DNA from: Roseivirga sp.
Lineage (GTDB): Bacteria > Bacteroidota > Bacteroidia > Cytophagales > Cyclobacteriaceae
Assembly (NCBI GenBank): GCA_018402485.1
Contig: JAGYIY010000001.1
Span: 1,210,001 to 1,274,000 of the forward strand
Reading direction: 5' to 3'
Length of the DNA: 64,000 nt
Numbering within the stretch: position 1 is the stretch's first letter; each line of letters starts with the position of its first letter. The position numbers and the translations under genes were made by a program. The notes under the pieces are model-generated. The model searched no databases and had not been told where the DNA came from. It saw nothing but the letters and a program-made list of their open reading frames with translations. Below are positions 45,668 through 54,056 of this stretch, piece after piece.

Positions 45668-45694
45668 TCGCCACACATGTTTTCTGTTGCCTAT
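45650..45694 (+). promoter_or_regulatory. Alternative RNA hairpins overlapping the leader peptide end
   Basis: Hairpin A: GGCG (45660-45663) with CGCC (45669-45672). Alternative B: AGGCAA (45650-45655) with TTGCCT (45687-45692), or ATAGGC (45657-45662) with GCCTAT (45689-45694). A and the second form of B share bases 45660-45662 and cannot coexist. The leader stop codon (45665-45667) sits in the loop of A. Confidence 0.45.
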
Positions 45695-45796
45695 GCGGTA
45701 ACACTTCCCTCACTATTCTTCATATTTATTCATTTAGGTCATTAAAAGGCTAGTTTTTATAAGTTTTTTGAACGGTTGTTAACGCAGCATAATAGA

Positions 45797-46477
45797 ATGA
45801 AATCAAAATTTATCATAGGTCCTGCAGTAGCTGCGGACTTGCCATACGCACAAGTTATTGTCGATGAAATTGCCAACTCTGCCAAAGTAAGAGGTACGGG
45901 GATTGCCAAAAGAAGCCCAGAGTACATTGCTCGTAAAATTGAAGAGGGCAAAGCGATTATGGCTAAAACAGCCTCCGGTGAATGGGCAGGTTTTTGTTAC
46001 ATAGAAGCTTGGGGTCATGGACAATTTGTCGCCAATTCAGGTCTCATTGTCGCTCCCAAATTCCGAGAACATGGGCTCGCCAGGCAAATCAAGGAGGCCA
46101 CCTTCGAGCTATCGCGTATAAAATTTCCAGATGCCAAGATTTTTGGACTGACCACGGGAGCAGCTGTCATGAAAATCAATTCACATTTAGGGTATAAGCC
46201 TGTGATTTACCAGGAATTGACAACTGATGAAGCTTTCTGGCAAGGGTGCCAAAGTTGTGTAAACTATGAAATATTGCAGGCAAAAAACCGTCAGGGTTGC
46301 ATTTGTACAGCCATGCTTTACAACCCTGCTTGGGAACAAAATCAAAAACCGAAACGCAAAAAATGGAAGAAACGCGAATTAGGTAAAGACCTGTCATTGT
46401 TTGAGAGATGGGTTAATTTTAAGAAAAACACCTTGTTGAAGGGCAAGACCAAAAAAGTACAGAGTAATGAAAAATAA
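45797..46477 (+). CDS. GNAT acetyltransferase, likely N-acylglutamate synthase
   Basis: 226 aa GNAT-fold enzyme. Strand-loop features fit GNAT: GHGQFVANSGLIVAPKFREHGLARQIKEA holds the acetyl-CoA loop (REHGLA) and the helix after it. As the first gene of the arginine operon and overlapping argG by 11 bp, it is best read as the enzyme that makes the N-acyl-glutamate starting compound. The operon otherwise lacks ArgA or ArgJ. The start is the ATG at 45797; an in-frame TTG at 45776 is less likely. The acyl donor (acetyl or succinyl) is not fixed by sequence. Confidence 0.82.
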   Translation: MKSKFIIGPAVAADLPYAQVIVDEIANSAKVRGTGIAKRSPEYIARKIEEGKAIMAKTASGEWAGFCYIEAWGHGQFVANSGLIVAPKFREHGLARQIKEATFELSRIKFPDAKIFGLTTGAAVMKINSHLGYKPVIYQELTTDEAFWQGCQSCVNYEILQAKNRQGCICTAMLYNPAWEQNQKPKRKKWKKRELGKDLSLFERWVNFKKNTLLKGKTKKVQSNEK

Positions 46478-47660
46478 AGAAATATTACTGGCATTCAGTG
46501 GAGGCCTTGACACTTCCTTTTGTGTGAAATACTTGATGGACAAAGGCTATCACGTTCATGCTGCCTTGGTAAATACCGGAGGTTTCACTCCTCAAGAATT
46601 GAAAGAGGTGGAAGAAAGAGCAATTTTTCTAGGTGTAAAATCATTTATTATTTTGGAGGAAACGGAACGTTATTATCAAGATGTTGTACGCTTTCTCATC
46701 TATGGTAATGTGCTGAAAAACGGTTCTTACCCCCTCTCGGTGAGCGCTGAAAGGGTCAGCCAGGCCGTGGCGCTGGCTGAATATGCCAAAAAACTAAAGG
46801 TTCAAGCCATTGCTCATGGCAGTACTGGAGCCGGCAATGATCAAGTAAGATTCGATATGATTTTCCAGACTTTTTTACCCGGAGTAGAGATTTTGACACC
46901 TGTGCGAGATTTTAAGCTAAGTCGTGAAGAGGAAATAGAATTGTTACGAAGCAAAGGAGTCAATTGGGACTTTACCCAATCAGCCTATTCCATCAACAAG
47001 GGACTCTGGGGTACTTCCATTGGAGGAAAGGAAACCCTGCAATCTTTGGGGAATATCCCTGAGGAGGCATGGCCAACTCAAGTTACTAAGACCCAAGCGG
47101 AAAATTTGACTTTGCATTTTGAAAAAGGGGAGCTCAAAGGGCTCAATGAAAAACGATTTAAACATCCCCATAAAGCGATTCAAGCCTTGAGTGAGCTAGC
47201 CGCACCTTATGGTATCGGTCGAGATGTTCACGTGGGCGATACGATCATTGGCATGAAGGGAAGGGTGGCTTTTGAGGCGGCAGCAGCACTTTTGACCATC
47301 AAAGGGCACCACGCCATTGAGAAACATGTGCTGAGTAAATGGCAGTTGTATTGGAAAGATCAAATTGCTCAATTTTATGGAAACTGGTTGCATGAAGGGC
47401 AATACCTCGACCCTGTGATGCGAGATTTAGAAGCCATGATGGAAAGTGCGCAGACCTATGTTTCGGGAACCGCTCACTTTACTTTGCACCCGTACCGCTT
47501 TGAACTCAATGGCATTACCTCCGAGCATGATTTAATGCATACTCAATTTGGCACATATGGCGAAATGAATAAGGCATGGAGTGGGGCTGATGTTCGAGGA
47601 TTTGCCAAAATTTTTGGCAATCAAAATGCGATGTTCCACCAAATCAATGAAAAATCATGA
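46467..47660 (+). CDS. argG: Argininosuccinate synthase
   Basis: Joins citrulline and aspartate with ATP to argininosuccinate (cytoplasm). The P-loop-like LAFSGGLDTSF (about 8-18) and the substrate-binding block AIAHGSTGAGNDQVRFD (about 113-129) are intact. 397 aa, normal. Starts inside the acetyltransferase gene (11-bp overlap) and its stop overlaps argC (ATGA). In this pathway the substrate is citrulline released by the ArgE-type deacylase. Confidence 0.97.
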   Translation: MKNKEILLAFSGGLDTSFCVKYLMDKGYHVHAALVNTGGFTPQELKEVEERAIFLGVKSFIILEETERYYQDVVRFLIYGNVLKNGSYPLSVSAERVSQAVALAEYAKKLKVQAIAHGSTGAGNDQVRFDMIFQTFLPGVEILTPVRDFKLSREEEIELLRSKGVNWDFTQSAYSINKGLWGTSIGGKETLQSLGNIPEEAWPTQVTKTQAENLTLHFEKGELKGLNEKRFKHPHKAIQALSELAAPYGIGRDVHVGDTIIGMKGRVAFEAAAALLTIKGHHAIEKHVLSKWQLYWKDQIAQFYGNWLHEGQYLDPVMRDLEAMMESAQTYVSGTAHFTLHPYRFELNGITSEHDLMHTQFGTYGEMNKAWSGADVRGFAKIFGNQNAMFHQINEKS

Positions 47661-48610
47661 GTTCAGTAGCTATTGTTGGAGGAGCAGGATATACAGGGGG
47701 TGAGCTGATTCGCTTGCTGCTCAATCATCCATTTGCAGAATTAACTGAAGTAGTCAGTCAAAGTCAGGCCGGAAAGCGCATTGACGAAGTGCATAAAGAT
47801 TTATGGGGGGAAACAGATTTACGCTTTTCCAACCAGTTGGAAACTGCTGTTGATGTTGTTTTCTTGTGTTTGGGTCATGGGAAATCATTGGGGTATTTGA
47901 CTCAACATGAGTTGCCAGGTACAACCAAAATCATTGACCTCAGTCAAGATCATCGCGCCAGCGAAGACTTTGTTTATGGTTTACCAGAGCTACATAAATC
48001 TGCCATAGCAAAAGCAGGCTATGTAGCTAATCCGGGTTGTTTTGCTACAGCTTTGACACTAGCCTTACTGCCATTAGCCCATAACGGAGCTCTGGGCGAG
48101 GTGCATGCTTCGGGGATTACCGGATCTACGGGCGCGGGAATGAGCCCTTCGGAGACCACACATTTCAGTTGGCGGTCTGGAAACATTTCTACCTATAAAC
48201 CATTTTCCCATCAACACATGGCAGAGGTGAAGAGGGCTTTGCATGTACATCAGCCTTGGCACGATAAACCCGTAAATTTTATACCCTATCGAGGGAATTT
48301 CCCCCGAGGGATTTTAATGACAGCGTACCAATACAGTACTTGGCCTTTGGAGGAGGTGCAACAGGTGTACCAGGAGTACTATGCCGATCATCCGTTTACA
48401 CATGTGGTCGATGGGCCTCTAGATCTGAAACAAGTGTTGAATACCAATAAATGTTTCATTTGCTTAGAGATGCATAATGGCTACTTGATGATTCAATCAG
48501 TGATTGATAATCTATTGAAAGGAGCCTCCGGCCAAGCTGTTCAAAATATGAATTTAATGATGGGCTGGGAAGAGAAAACAGGTCTTCAATTGAAACCAAG
48601 TGCATTCTAA
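47657..48610 (+). CDS. argC: N-acyl-gamma-glutamyl-phosphate reductase
   Basis: NADPH-dependent reduction of N-acyl-glutamyl phosphate to the semialdehyde. The nucleotide-binding start IVGGAGYTGGELIRLL and the catalytic Cys in YVANPGCFATAL (about 115-126) are clear; the block ITGSTGAGMSPSETTHF is near 153. 317 aa is typical of the shorter ArgC. Overlaps argG by 4 bp and argD by one base (TAATG). Confidence 0.96.
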   Translation: MSSVAIVGGAGYTGGELIRLLLNHPFAELTEVVSQSQAGKRIDEVHKDLWGETDLRFSNQLETAVDVVFLCLGHGKSLGYLTQHELPGTTKIIDLSQDHRASEDFVYGLPELHKSAIAKAGYVANPGCFATALTLALLPLAHNGALGEVHASGITGSTGAGMSPSETTHFSWRSGNISTYKPFSHQHMAEVKRALHVHQPWHDKPVNFIPYRGNFPRGILMTAYQYSTWPLEEVQQVYQEYYADHPFTHVVDGPLDLKQVLNTNKCFICLEMHNGYLMIQSVIDNLLKGASGQAVQNMNLMMGWEEKTGLQLKPSAF

Positions 48611-49740
48611 TGGAAAAATTTGACGTTTATCCACTTTATGATATTCACCCTGTGAAAGGTTTGGGAGCTAAGCTTTGGGATGATGAAGGTCAGGAATACC
48701 TGGATCTCTATGGAGGCCATGCGGTAATTTCAATCGGTCACAGCCACCCGCATTTCATCAAACAATTGAAAAATCAATTAGATGATTTAGCCTTTTATTC
48801 AAACAGTGTACAAAATAGAAAACAAGAGGAATTGGCCCATCTATTGGGTCATGTCTCACAGGCTGAAGACTACCGAATGTTCATGTGTAGCACCGGCGCA
48901 GAGGCCATAGAAAATGCACTGAAGGTTGCCTCTTTTCAAACCGGGAGGAATAAAATTGTGGCCATGGAAAGGGCATTCCATGGTCGTACCTCAGGTGCTG
49001 TTGCCATTACCGACAACCCTAAAATTATGTCTCCTTTTAACGCTGGTCATGAAGTGGTTTTTGTGCCCTTAAACGATCACGAGGCTTTAACAGAGGCAGT
49101 GGATGATCAAACGGCTGCCGTCATTATTGAAGGACTGCAAGGTGTGGCAGGAATTTATGAACCATCGAGTGAATTCTTGCTACATGCCCAATCTTGCTGC
49201 AAGGCTAGCCGTGCCCTCTTGATTTTAGATGAGGTACAGTCGGGAGTAGGGCGAACGGGAAATTTCTTTGCTTTTCAAAAAACGCAGGTTCAACCAGACA
49301 TCATCACACTAGCCAAGGGCATTGGTAATGGCTTTCCGGTGGCCATGGTGCTTGTGGCTCCACATATTCAGGCTTGGCATGGCATGCTGGGCACCACTTT
49401 TGGTGGAAATCACTTGGCTTGCGTAGCGGCTATGTCAGTACTTGAAATCATAGAAAAAGAGCAATTGATGAAGAATGCTCAAGAGATGGGGCAGTTTTTA
49501 AAAGAGGCTTTGCAACAGCTGACAGAAGTTGAGGAAGTGCGTGGAACTGGCTTGATGTTGGGGGTTCAAATGGCTTTTCCGGTAGCTGATTTACGCAAGC
49601 GAATGCTTATGGATCACCATGTTTTTTTAGGGTCCTCTGCCGAGCCACATACCTTTCGTCTTTTACCGCCTCTAAACATCACAAGAGAAGATCTCGATTA
49701 CTTTTTACTGCAACTTAAACTAAGCTTAGAGAAATCATGA
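48610..49740 (+). CDS. argD: N-acylornithine aminotransferase
   Basis: PLP enzyme of class III that transfers an amino group from glutamate to the N-acyl-semialdehyde. PLP Lys lies in ITLAKGIGNGFPVA (about residue 236) with the upstream Asp in LLILDEVQSGVGRTG. 376 aa. It has the substrate-binding opening YGGHAVISIGHSHP. Whether the acyl group is acetyl or succinyl is not decided by sequence alone. Overlaps argF' by 4 bp. Confidence 0.95.
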   Translation: MEKFDVYPLYDIHPVKGLGAKLWDDEGQEYLDLYGGHAVISIGHSHPHFIKQLKNQLDDLAFYSNSVQNRKQEELAHLLGHVSQAEDYRMFMCSTGAEAIENALKVASFQTGRNKIVAMERAFHGRTSGAVAITDNPKIMSPFNAGHEVVFVPLNDHEALTEAVDDQTAAVIIEGLQGVAGIYEPSSEFLLHAQSCCKASRALLILDEVQSGVGRTGNFFAFQKTQVQPDIITLAKGIGNGFPVAMVLVAPHIQAWHGMLGTTFGGNHLACVAAMSVLEIIEKEQLMKNAQEMGQFLKEALQQLTEVEEVRGTGLMLGVQMAFPVADLRKRMLMDHHVFLGSSAEPHTFRLLPPLNITREDLDYFLLQLKLSLEKS

Positions 49741-50696
49741 AGCATTTTACTTCAGTACACGATGTACCCGATGTGGAAACCCTTATCCATGATGCTTTGC
49801 ACTGGAAGGCGAATGGACGTTCTCCAAAACCTTGGACGAAACATAAAAAAGTGGGCTTGATTTTTTTCAACCCGAGTTTACGTACCCGTTTGAGTGCACA
49901 AATTGCTTTACAAAACCTTGGTGCCGAACCCATAGTCCTAAATATAGGAAGAGAGGGTTGGGCGCTTGAGAACAAGGAAGGAGTCATAATGGATGGAGAT
50001 AAAGCGGAACACATCAAAGAGGCTGCCGGAGTGATGGGTGCTTATTTTGATGTGCTAGGGATTCGAAGCTTCCCCGGTTTAGAAGACAAGGAAGAAGATG
50101 CGCGAGACGATATTTTACAGGCCTTTATCAAATACGCCCATATTCCTGTCGTCAGTTTGGAAAGTACCACTTTGCATCCTTTGCAGAGTTTAGCAGATGT
50201 TATGACCATACGAGAACATTGGCAGCAGGAGCGTAAACCAAAGATTGTCTTAAGTTGGGCTCCGCATGTTAAGCCTTTGCCTCAGGCGGTGCCTAATTCC
50301 TTTGTTGAGTGGGTGAAAGCCATAGATGCTGACCTTACACTGACTTGCCCTACGGGTTATGAGTTGGCGCCCCCCCACATGGATGGCCTACAGGTAAGCC
50401 ATAATCAACAAGAAGCACTTGAAGGAGCAGATTTTGTTTATGTGAAAAATTGGTCTTCTTTTCAGAATTATGGAGAGGTTTTGTGTAAAGACCCAACTTG
50501 GACTTTCAGTCAAAAACACTGGGAAATAACAAATAAAGCCAAGGTGATGCATTGCCTGCCTGTTCGAAGAGGGCTAGTAATTGCGGATGAGGTACTCGAT
50601 GGTAACCATGCCCTCCATTTACAGCAAGCAGCAAATCGTATTCCTGCTGCTCAAGCTGTTTTTTCCGCTTGTTTAAAAACTTCGAATCATGAGTAA
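49737..50696 (+). CDS. argF': N-succinyl/N-acetylornithine carbamoyltransferase
   Basis: Carbamoylates N-acyl-ornithine to N-acyl-citrulline. The carbamoyl-phosphate loop is FFNPSLRTRLSAQ (about 43-55). The specificity position (Pro90 in Bacteroides SOTCase, Glu92 in Xanthomonas AOTCase, as I recall the published comparison) falls at residue 90, here Ala in DGDKAEH. Ala, like Pro, has no Glu side chain to exclude a succinyl group, so the succinyl form is favoured. 319 aa. The gene carries neither the classic OTCase STRTR loop nor an ornithine SMG motif. Confidence 0.9.
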   Translation: MKHFTSVHDVPDVETLIHDALHWKANGRSPKPWTKHKKVGLIFFNPSLRTRLSAQIALQNLGAEPIVLNIGREGWALENKEGVIMDGDKAEHIKEAAGVMGAYFDVLGIRSFPGLEDKEEDARDDILQAFIKYAHIPVVSLESTTLHPLQSLADVMTIREHWQQERKPKIVLSWAPHVKPLPQAVPNSFVEWVKAIDADLTLTCPTGYELAPPHMDGLQVSHNQQEALEGADFVYVKNWSSFQNYGEVLCKDPTWTFSQKHWEITNKAKVMHCLPVRRGLVIADEVLDGNHALHLQQAANRIPAAQAVFSACLKTSNHE

Positions 50697-51492
50697 ACTA
50701 CCACCACTGACCCTTGTGAAAATTGGCGGTCATGTCATAGAACATGAGGATGCTTTGAATGTGTTTTTGAGGCAATTTGCTCAATTGGAAGGGGATAAAA
50801 TCTTGGTGCATGGTGGTGGTCAATCAGCATCTGTCATGGCACATAGGCTAGGTATTGTAGAGAAAAAGGAGCAGGGGCGCAGAATTACCGATAAGGAAAC
50901 ATTAGAGGTGGTCACCATGGTGTATGGTGGGCTGGTGAACAAAAAGTTGGTAGCAATTCTCCAGTCTTTGGGTATGAATGCTTTAGGTTTGACAGGTGCT
51001 GATGGAAACGCTATTTCAGCAAAGAAAAGACCCAATTACCCGATAGATTATGGTTTTGTGGGGGATGTATTGGCCGAAGATGTAAATCTGAATTTCTTTG
51101 AACAACTGTTACGCATGGGCATTACGCCAGTCATAGCACCCCTTACACATGATAAAAAAGGGCAATTATTGAATACAAATGCCGATACACTAGCTGCCCA
51201 AGTTGCCATTGCTCTACAGGAATACAGGCCTGTTCGACTTTTGTATTGTTTTGAGCAAAATGGGGTATGGTCGAATGCACAATCTCAAGCTGTGCTAGTG
51301 GAATTATCGCCCCATTTAAAAGATCAGTTGTATCAGGAAGGAGTTATCCAAGATGGTATGGTGCCGAAACTGGCCAATGCATTTTGTGCGCTGGAAAATG
51401 GTGTTCAAGAAATTCGTATTTTACATTACGCCGACCTATTGGTTTGGCAGAAGGGAAAAGAACCAGGAACAAAAATAGTATCATCAAAATGA
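50689..51492 (+). CDS. argB: N-acylglutamate kinase
   Basis: Amino-acid kinase that phosphorylates N-acyl-glutamate. KIGGHVIE (about 11-18) carries the catalytic Lys; the substrate Gly-rich loop VHGGGQSASVMAHRLG (about 40-55) and NTNADTLAAQVAIAL near 163 match ArgB. 267 aa, the short non-feedback-extended type. Overlaps argF' by 8 bp and argE by 4 bp. Confidence 0.95.
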   Translation: MSKLPPLTLVKIGGHVIEHEDALNVFLRQFAQLEGDKILVHGGGQSASVMAHRLGIVEKKEQGRRITDKETLEVVTMVYGGLVNKKLVAILQSLGMNALGLTGADGNAISAKKRPNYPIDYGFVGDVLAEDVNLNFFEQLLRMGITPVIAPLTHDKKGQLLNTNADTLAAQVAIALQEYRPVRLLYCFEQNGVWSNAQSQAVLVELSPHLKDQLYQEGVIQDGMVPKLANAFCALENGVQEIRILHYADLLVWQKGKEPGTKIVSSK

Positions 51493-52547
51493 GCCACGAA
51501 GAAGCCATAAAATTATTACAAAGAATGATTGCTATTCCTTCCATCAGCCAAACAGAGGAAGGTACAGCCGAAGTTTTAGCCCAGTTTCTTCAAACCAAGG
51601 ATGTGGAAATCCATCGCCTAAAGCATAATGTATGGGCGAGAAATAAGTTTTACGATGCAGCCAAACCTACCATACTACTCAATTCACACCACGATACCGT
51701 AAAACCGAATAAAGGTTACACCAAAGGTCCTTTTCAACCGGAGATTATTGGCCAAAAACTTTTTGGCCTTGGAAGTAATGATGCAGGAGGATGTCTTGTG
51801 GCACTAATAGGTGCTTTTTTGCATTTCTATGACCAGGAAAATTTATCACATAACTTAGTCTTGGTGGCTTCAGCAGAAGAAGAGATTTCTGGCAAAAATG
51901 GTATTAGCGCAGTTTTGCCGCTTTTAGGAAAAATAGATTGTGGTATTGTTGGAGAACCTACCCAAATGCAAATGGCCATTGCCGAAAAAGGCTTGATGGT
52001 CTTGGACATCACGGTACGCGGTGAGGCCGGACATGCAGCGAGAGAAGAAGGGCGAAATGCGATCTATGAAGCCTTGCAGGATATCGCATGGTTTCAAAAC
52101 GCTACTTATGAAAGAGCATCAAGTTGGTTAGGGCCAATTAAAATGACCGTTACACAAATCGAGGCAGGTCGGCAACACAATATTGTTCCTGAGCTGTGTC
52201 GGTTCGTAGTAGATGTTCGATCCACAGATGTTTGTAGCCATAAAGAATTGCTCCATTGGATCAAGTCACAGGTCAGAGGAGAGGTAAAGGCGCGTTCCAC
52301 ACGGCTGAATCCATCTTTTATCAACCCTCAACACCCGTTGGTAAAAGCAGGAGATGCCATGGGTTTGGAAAAATATGGGTCTCCAACTTTGTCCGATCAG
52401 GCATTGATGCCTTTTCCAACCCTCAAAATGGGGCCAGGGGATTCTGCACGATCGCATATGGCCGATGAATTTATTTTTCTTTCAGAAATAAAGGAAGGTA
52501 TAGATGGCTACATCAAAATATTAGATAAAGTGATGATTAAGAAATAG
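51489..52547 (+). CDS. argE: N-acylcitrulline/N-acylornithine deacylase (M20 family)
   Basis: Zinc peptidase of family M20, 352 aa. Metal ligands: His in LLNSHHDTV (about 67-72), Asp in LGSNDAGG (about 95-98), the Glu pair in SAEEEISGKNG and the later EPTQMQMAIAEKG. Its proposed job is to remove the acyl group from N-acyl-citrulline to give citrulline for ArgG. The start is the ATG at 51489 (in ATGA with argB stop); a much longer in-frame ORF from 51267 lies inside argB and is an artefact. argH follows after 6 bp. Confidence 0.93.
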   Translation: MSHEEAIKLLQRMIAIPSISQTEEGTAEVLAQFLQTKDVEIHRLKHNVWARNKFYDAAKPTILLNSHHDTVKPNKGYTKGPFQPEIIGQKLFGLGSNDAGGCLVALIGAFLHFYDQENLSHNLVLVASAEEEISGKNGISAVLPLLGKIDCGIVGEPTQMQMAIAEKGLMVLDITVRGEAGHAAREEGRNAIYEALQDIAWFQNATYERASSWLGPIKMTVTQIEAGRQHNIVPELCRFVVDVRSTDVCSHKELLHWIKSQVRGEVKARSTRLNPSFINPQHPLVKAGDAMGLEKYGSPTLSDQALMPFPTLKMGPGDSARSHMADEFIFLSEIKEGIDGYIKILDKVMIKK

Positions 52548-52553
52548 AGACAC

Positions 52554-53885
52554 ATGAAACTTTGGGAGAAAAATAGCAGCAGTGCCGAACGTGTAAATGC
52601 ATTTACAGTTGGCAGGGATCTTACCTTTGACATTCATTTAGCACCTTATGATGTGCAAGGTACTTTGGCACATACCGCCATGTTGGCTCATATTGGTTTA
52701 ATGGAGGAAGGTGAAAAAAATGAAGTCCACAAGGCTTTGAAAAGAATTTATGCCCAAATGCTCTCCGGCGAATTTAAGATGAAAGAAGATGTGGAAGACA
52801 TTCACTCCCAAATAGAAATTATGCTTACCGAAGAGTTGGGGGATGTAGGAAAGAAAATCCATAGTGGCCGTTCACGCAACGACCAAGTTTTAGTGGATTT
52901 AAAGCTTTTTATGCGTTCTGAAATTTTTGAAATAGCCGTTTTGACAAAGGAACTTTTTCAAAAACTACAACTGCTTTCAGAAAAATACCGATCAGTATTA
53001 TTACCCGGTTATACGCACATGCAAGTGGCTATGCCTTCCTCTTTTGGCCTATGGTTTGGGGCCTACGCAGAAAGTTTGGTAGATGATTTAATCATACTCA
53101 AAGCCGCTCATGATATGATTAATCAAAACCCTTTGGGCTCAGGCGCTGGCTTTGGTTCTTCTTTCCCCCTCGATCGTAATTTAACAACTCAATTATTGGG
53201 TTTTGAAAGTATGAATTACAATGTTGTTTATGCCATGATGGGGCGTGGAAAAGCAGAAAAATCCATGTCTTTCGGCATGGCTTCCATTGCTGCAACTTTA
53301 TCAAAAATGGCCATGGACATTTGTTTGTATATGGGGCAAGAATACCGTTTTGTTAGCTTTCCAGAGGAGTTGACCACAGGTTCGAGCATTATGCCTCATA
53401 AAAAAAACCCCGATGTTTTCGAATTGATACGAGGCAAGTGTAACCGGATGCAAGCTCTGCCCACAGACATCACCATGATGACACTGAACTTACCTACGGG
53501 GTACCACAGGGAAATGCAATTATTAAAAGAGCTTCTTTTTCCAGCCATTGAAGATTTAAAGGATTGTTTATCGATGACTATCTATATGTTGGACCATATT
53601 CAAGTGAATGACAAGGCGGTTGAGCAAGACAAATATAATGACTTGTTCACTGTAGAAGCCGTGAATCGCCTAGTGCTCAAAGGCATGCCATTTCGCGAAG
53701 CTTATCAAAAGGTAGGTCGAGATGTTGCTGCGGGTAGTTTTCAGCCTGATCGAAATCTAAACCATGTCCATGCAGGAAGTCTTGGAGATTTGCAAAACGA
53801 AGCCATTGCCTCCAATATGGAAGCTCAATGGCAAAAGTTTGACTTTGACAGTTGGAAGGACGCCCTAGTGCGCTTACTAGCATAG
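52554..53885 (+). CDS. argH: Argininosuccinate lyase
   Basis: Splits argininosuccinate to arginine and fumarate. The fumarase-superfamily signature GSSIMPHKKNPDVFE (about 279-293, catalytic Ser loop) and the substrate block VEDIHSQIEIML with IHSGRSRNDQV are intact. 443 aa, normal. Last gene of the arginine unit. No obvious hairpin terminator follows in the 171-bp gap, only a T-rich stretch at 53886-53900. Confidence 0.96.
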   Translation: MKLWEKNSSSAERVNAFTVGRDLTFDIHLAPYDVQGTLAHTAMLAHIGLMEEGEKNEVHKALKRIYAQMLSGEFKMKEDVEDIHSQIEIMLTEELGDVGKKIHSGRSRNDQVLVDLKLFMRSEIFEIAVLTKELFQKLQLLSEKYRSVLLPGYTHMQVAMPSSFGLWFGAYAESLVDDLIILKAAHDMINQNPLGSGAGFGSSFPLDRNLTTQLLGFESMNYNVVYAMMGRGKAEKSMSFGMASIAATLSKMAMDICLYMGQEYRFVSFPEELTTGSSIMPHKKNPDVFELIRGKCNRMQALPTDITMMTLNLPTGYHREMQLLKELLFPAIEDLKDCLSMTIYMLDHIQVNDKAVEQDKYNDLFTVEAVNRLVLKGMPFREAYQKVGRDVAAGSFQPDRNLNHVHAGSLGDLQNEAIASNMEAQWQKFDFDSWKDALVRLLA

Positions 53886-54056
53886 GTTTTTTTACTTTTA
53901 TGATTTTCTTTAGACCAATAGAATAGAATTTCCCTAAGCCTTATCTCTATCATCTTAATAGCGAATTCAATGATTTCATGTCATTTGTTGAGGATGCTTT
54001 TGTAAATGATATCAATAATTGAGTAATTAGAGCAATATTGAGTATCAAAGAAAAAA

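Noticed and set aside
45677-45745. Second mini-ORF (22 codons, hydrophobic) after the arginine leader ORF
   Set aside because: No promoter, Arg content or clear role; it may be chance. Kept only as something to compare in relatives.
45725-45775. Intrinsic terminator before the arginine operon
   Set aside because: The only candidate (AAAAGGCTAGTTTTT) has a weak AT stem of four pairs, too weak to call; this leaves the output mechanism of the leader open.
51267-51488. Upstream extension of argE by 74 codons
   Set aside because: It lies wholly inside argB in another frame; the ATGA overlap at 51489 and the M20 start SHEEAIKLLQ fix the true start.
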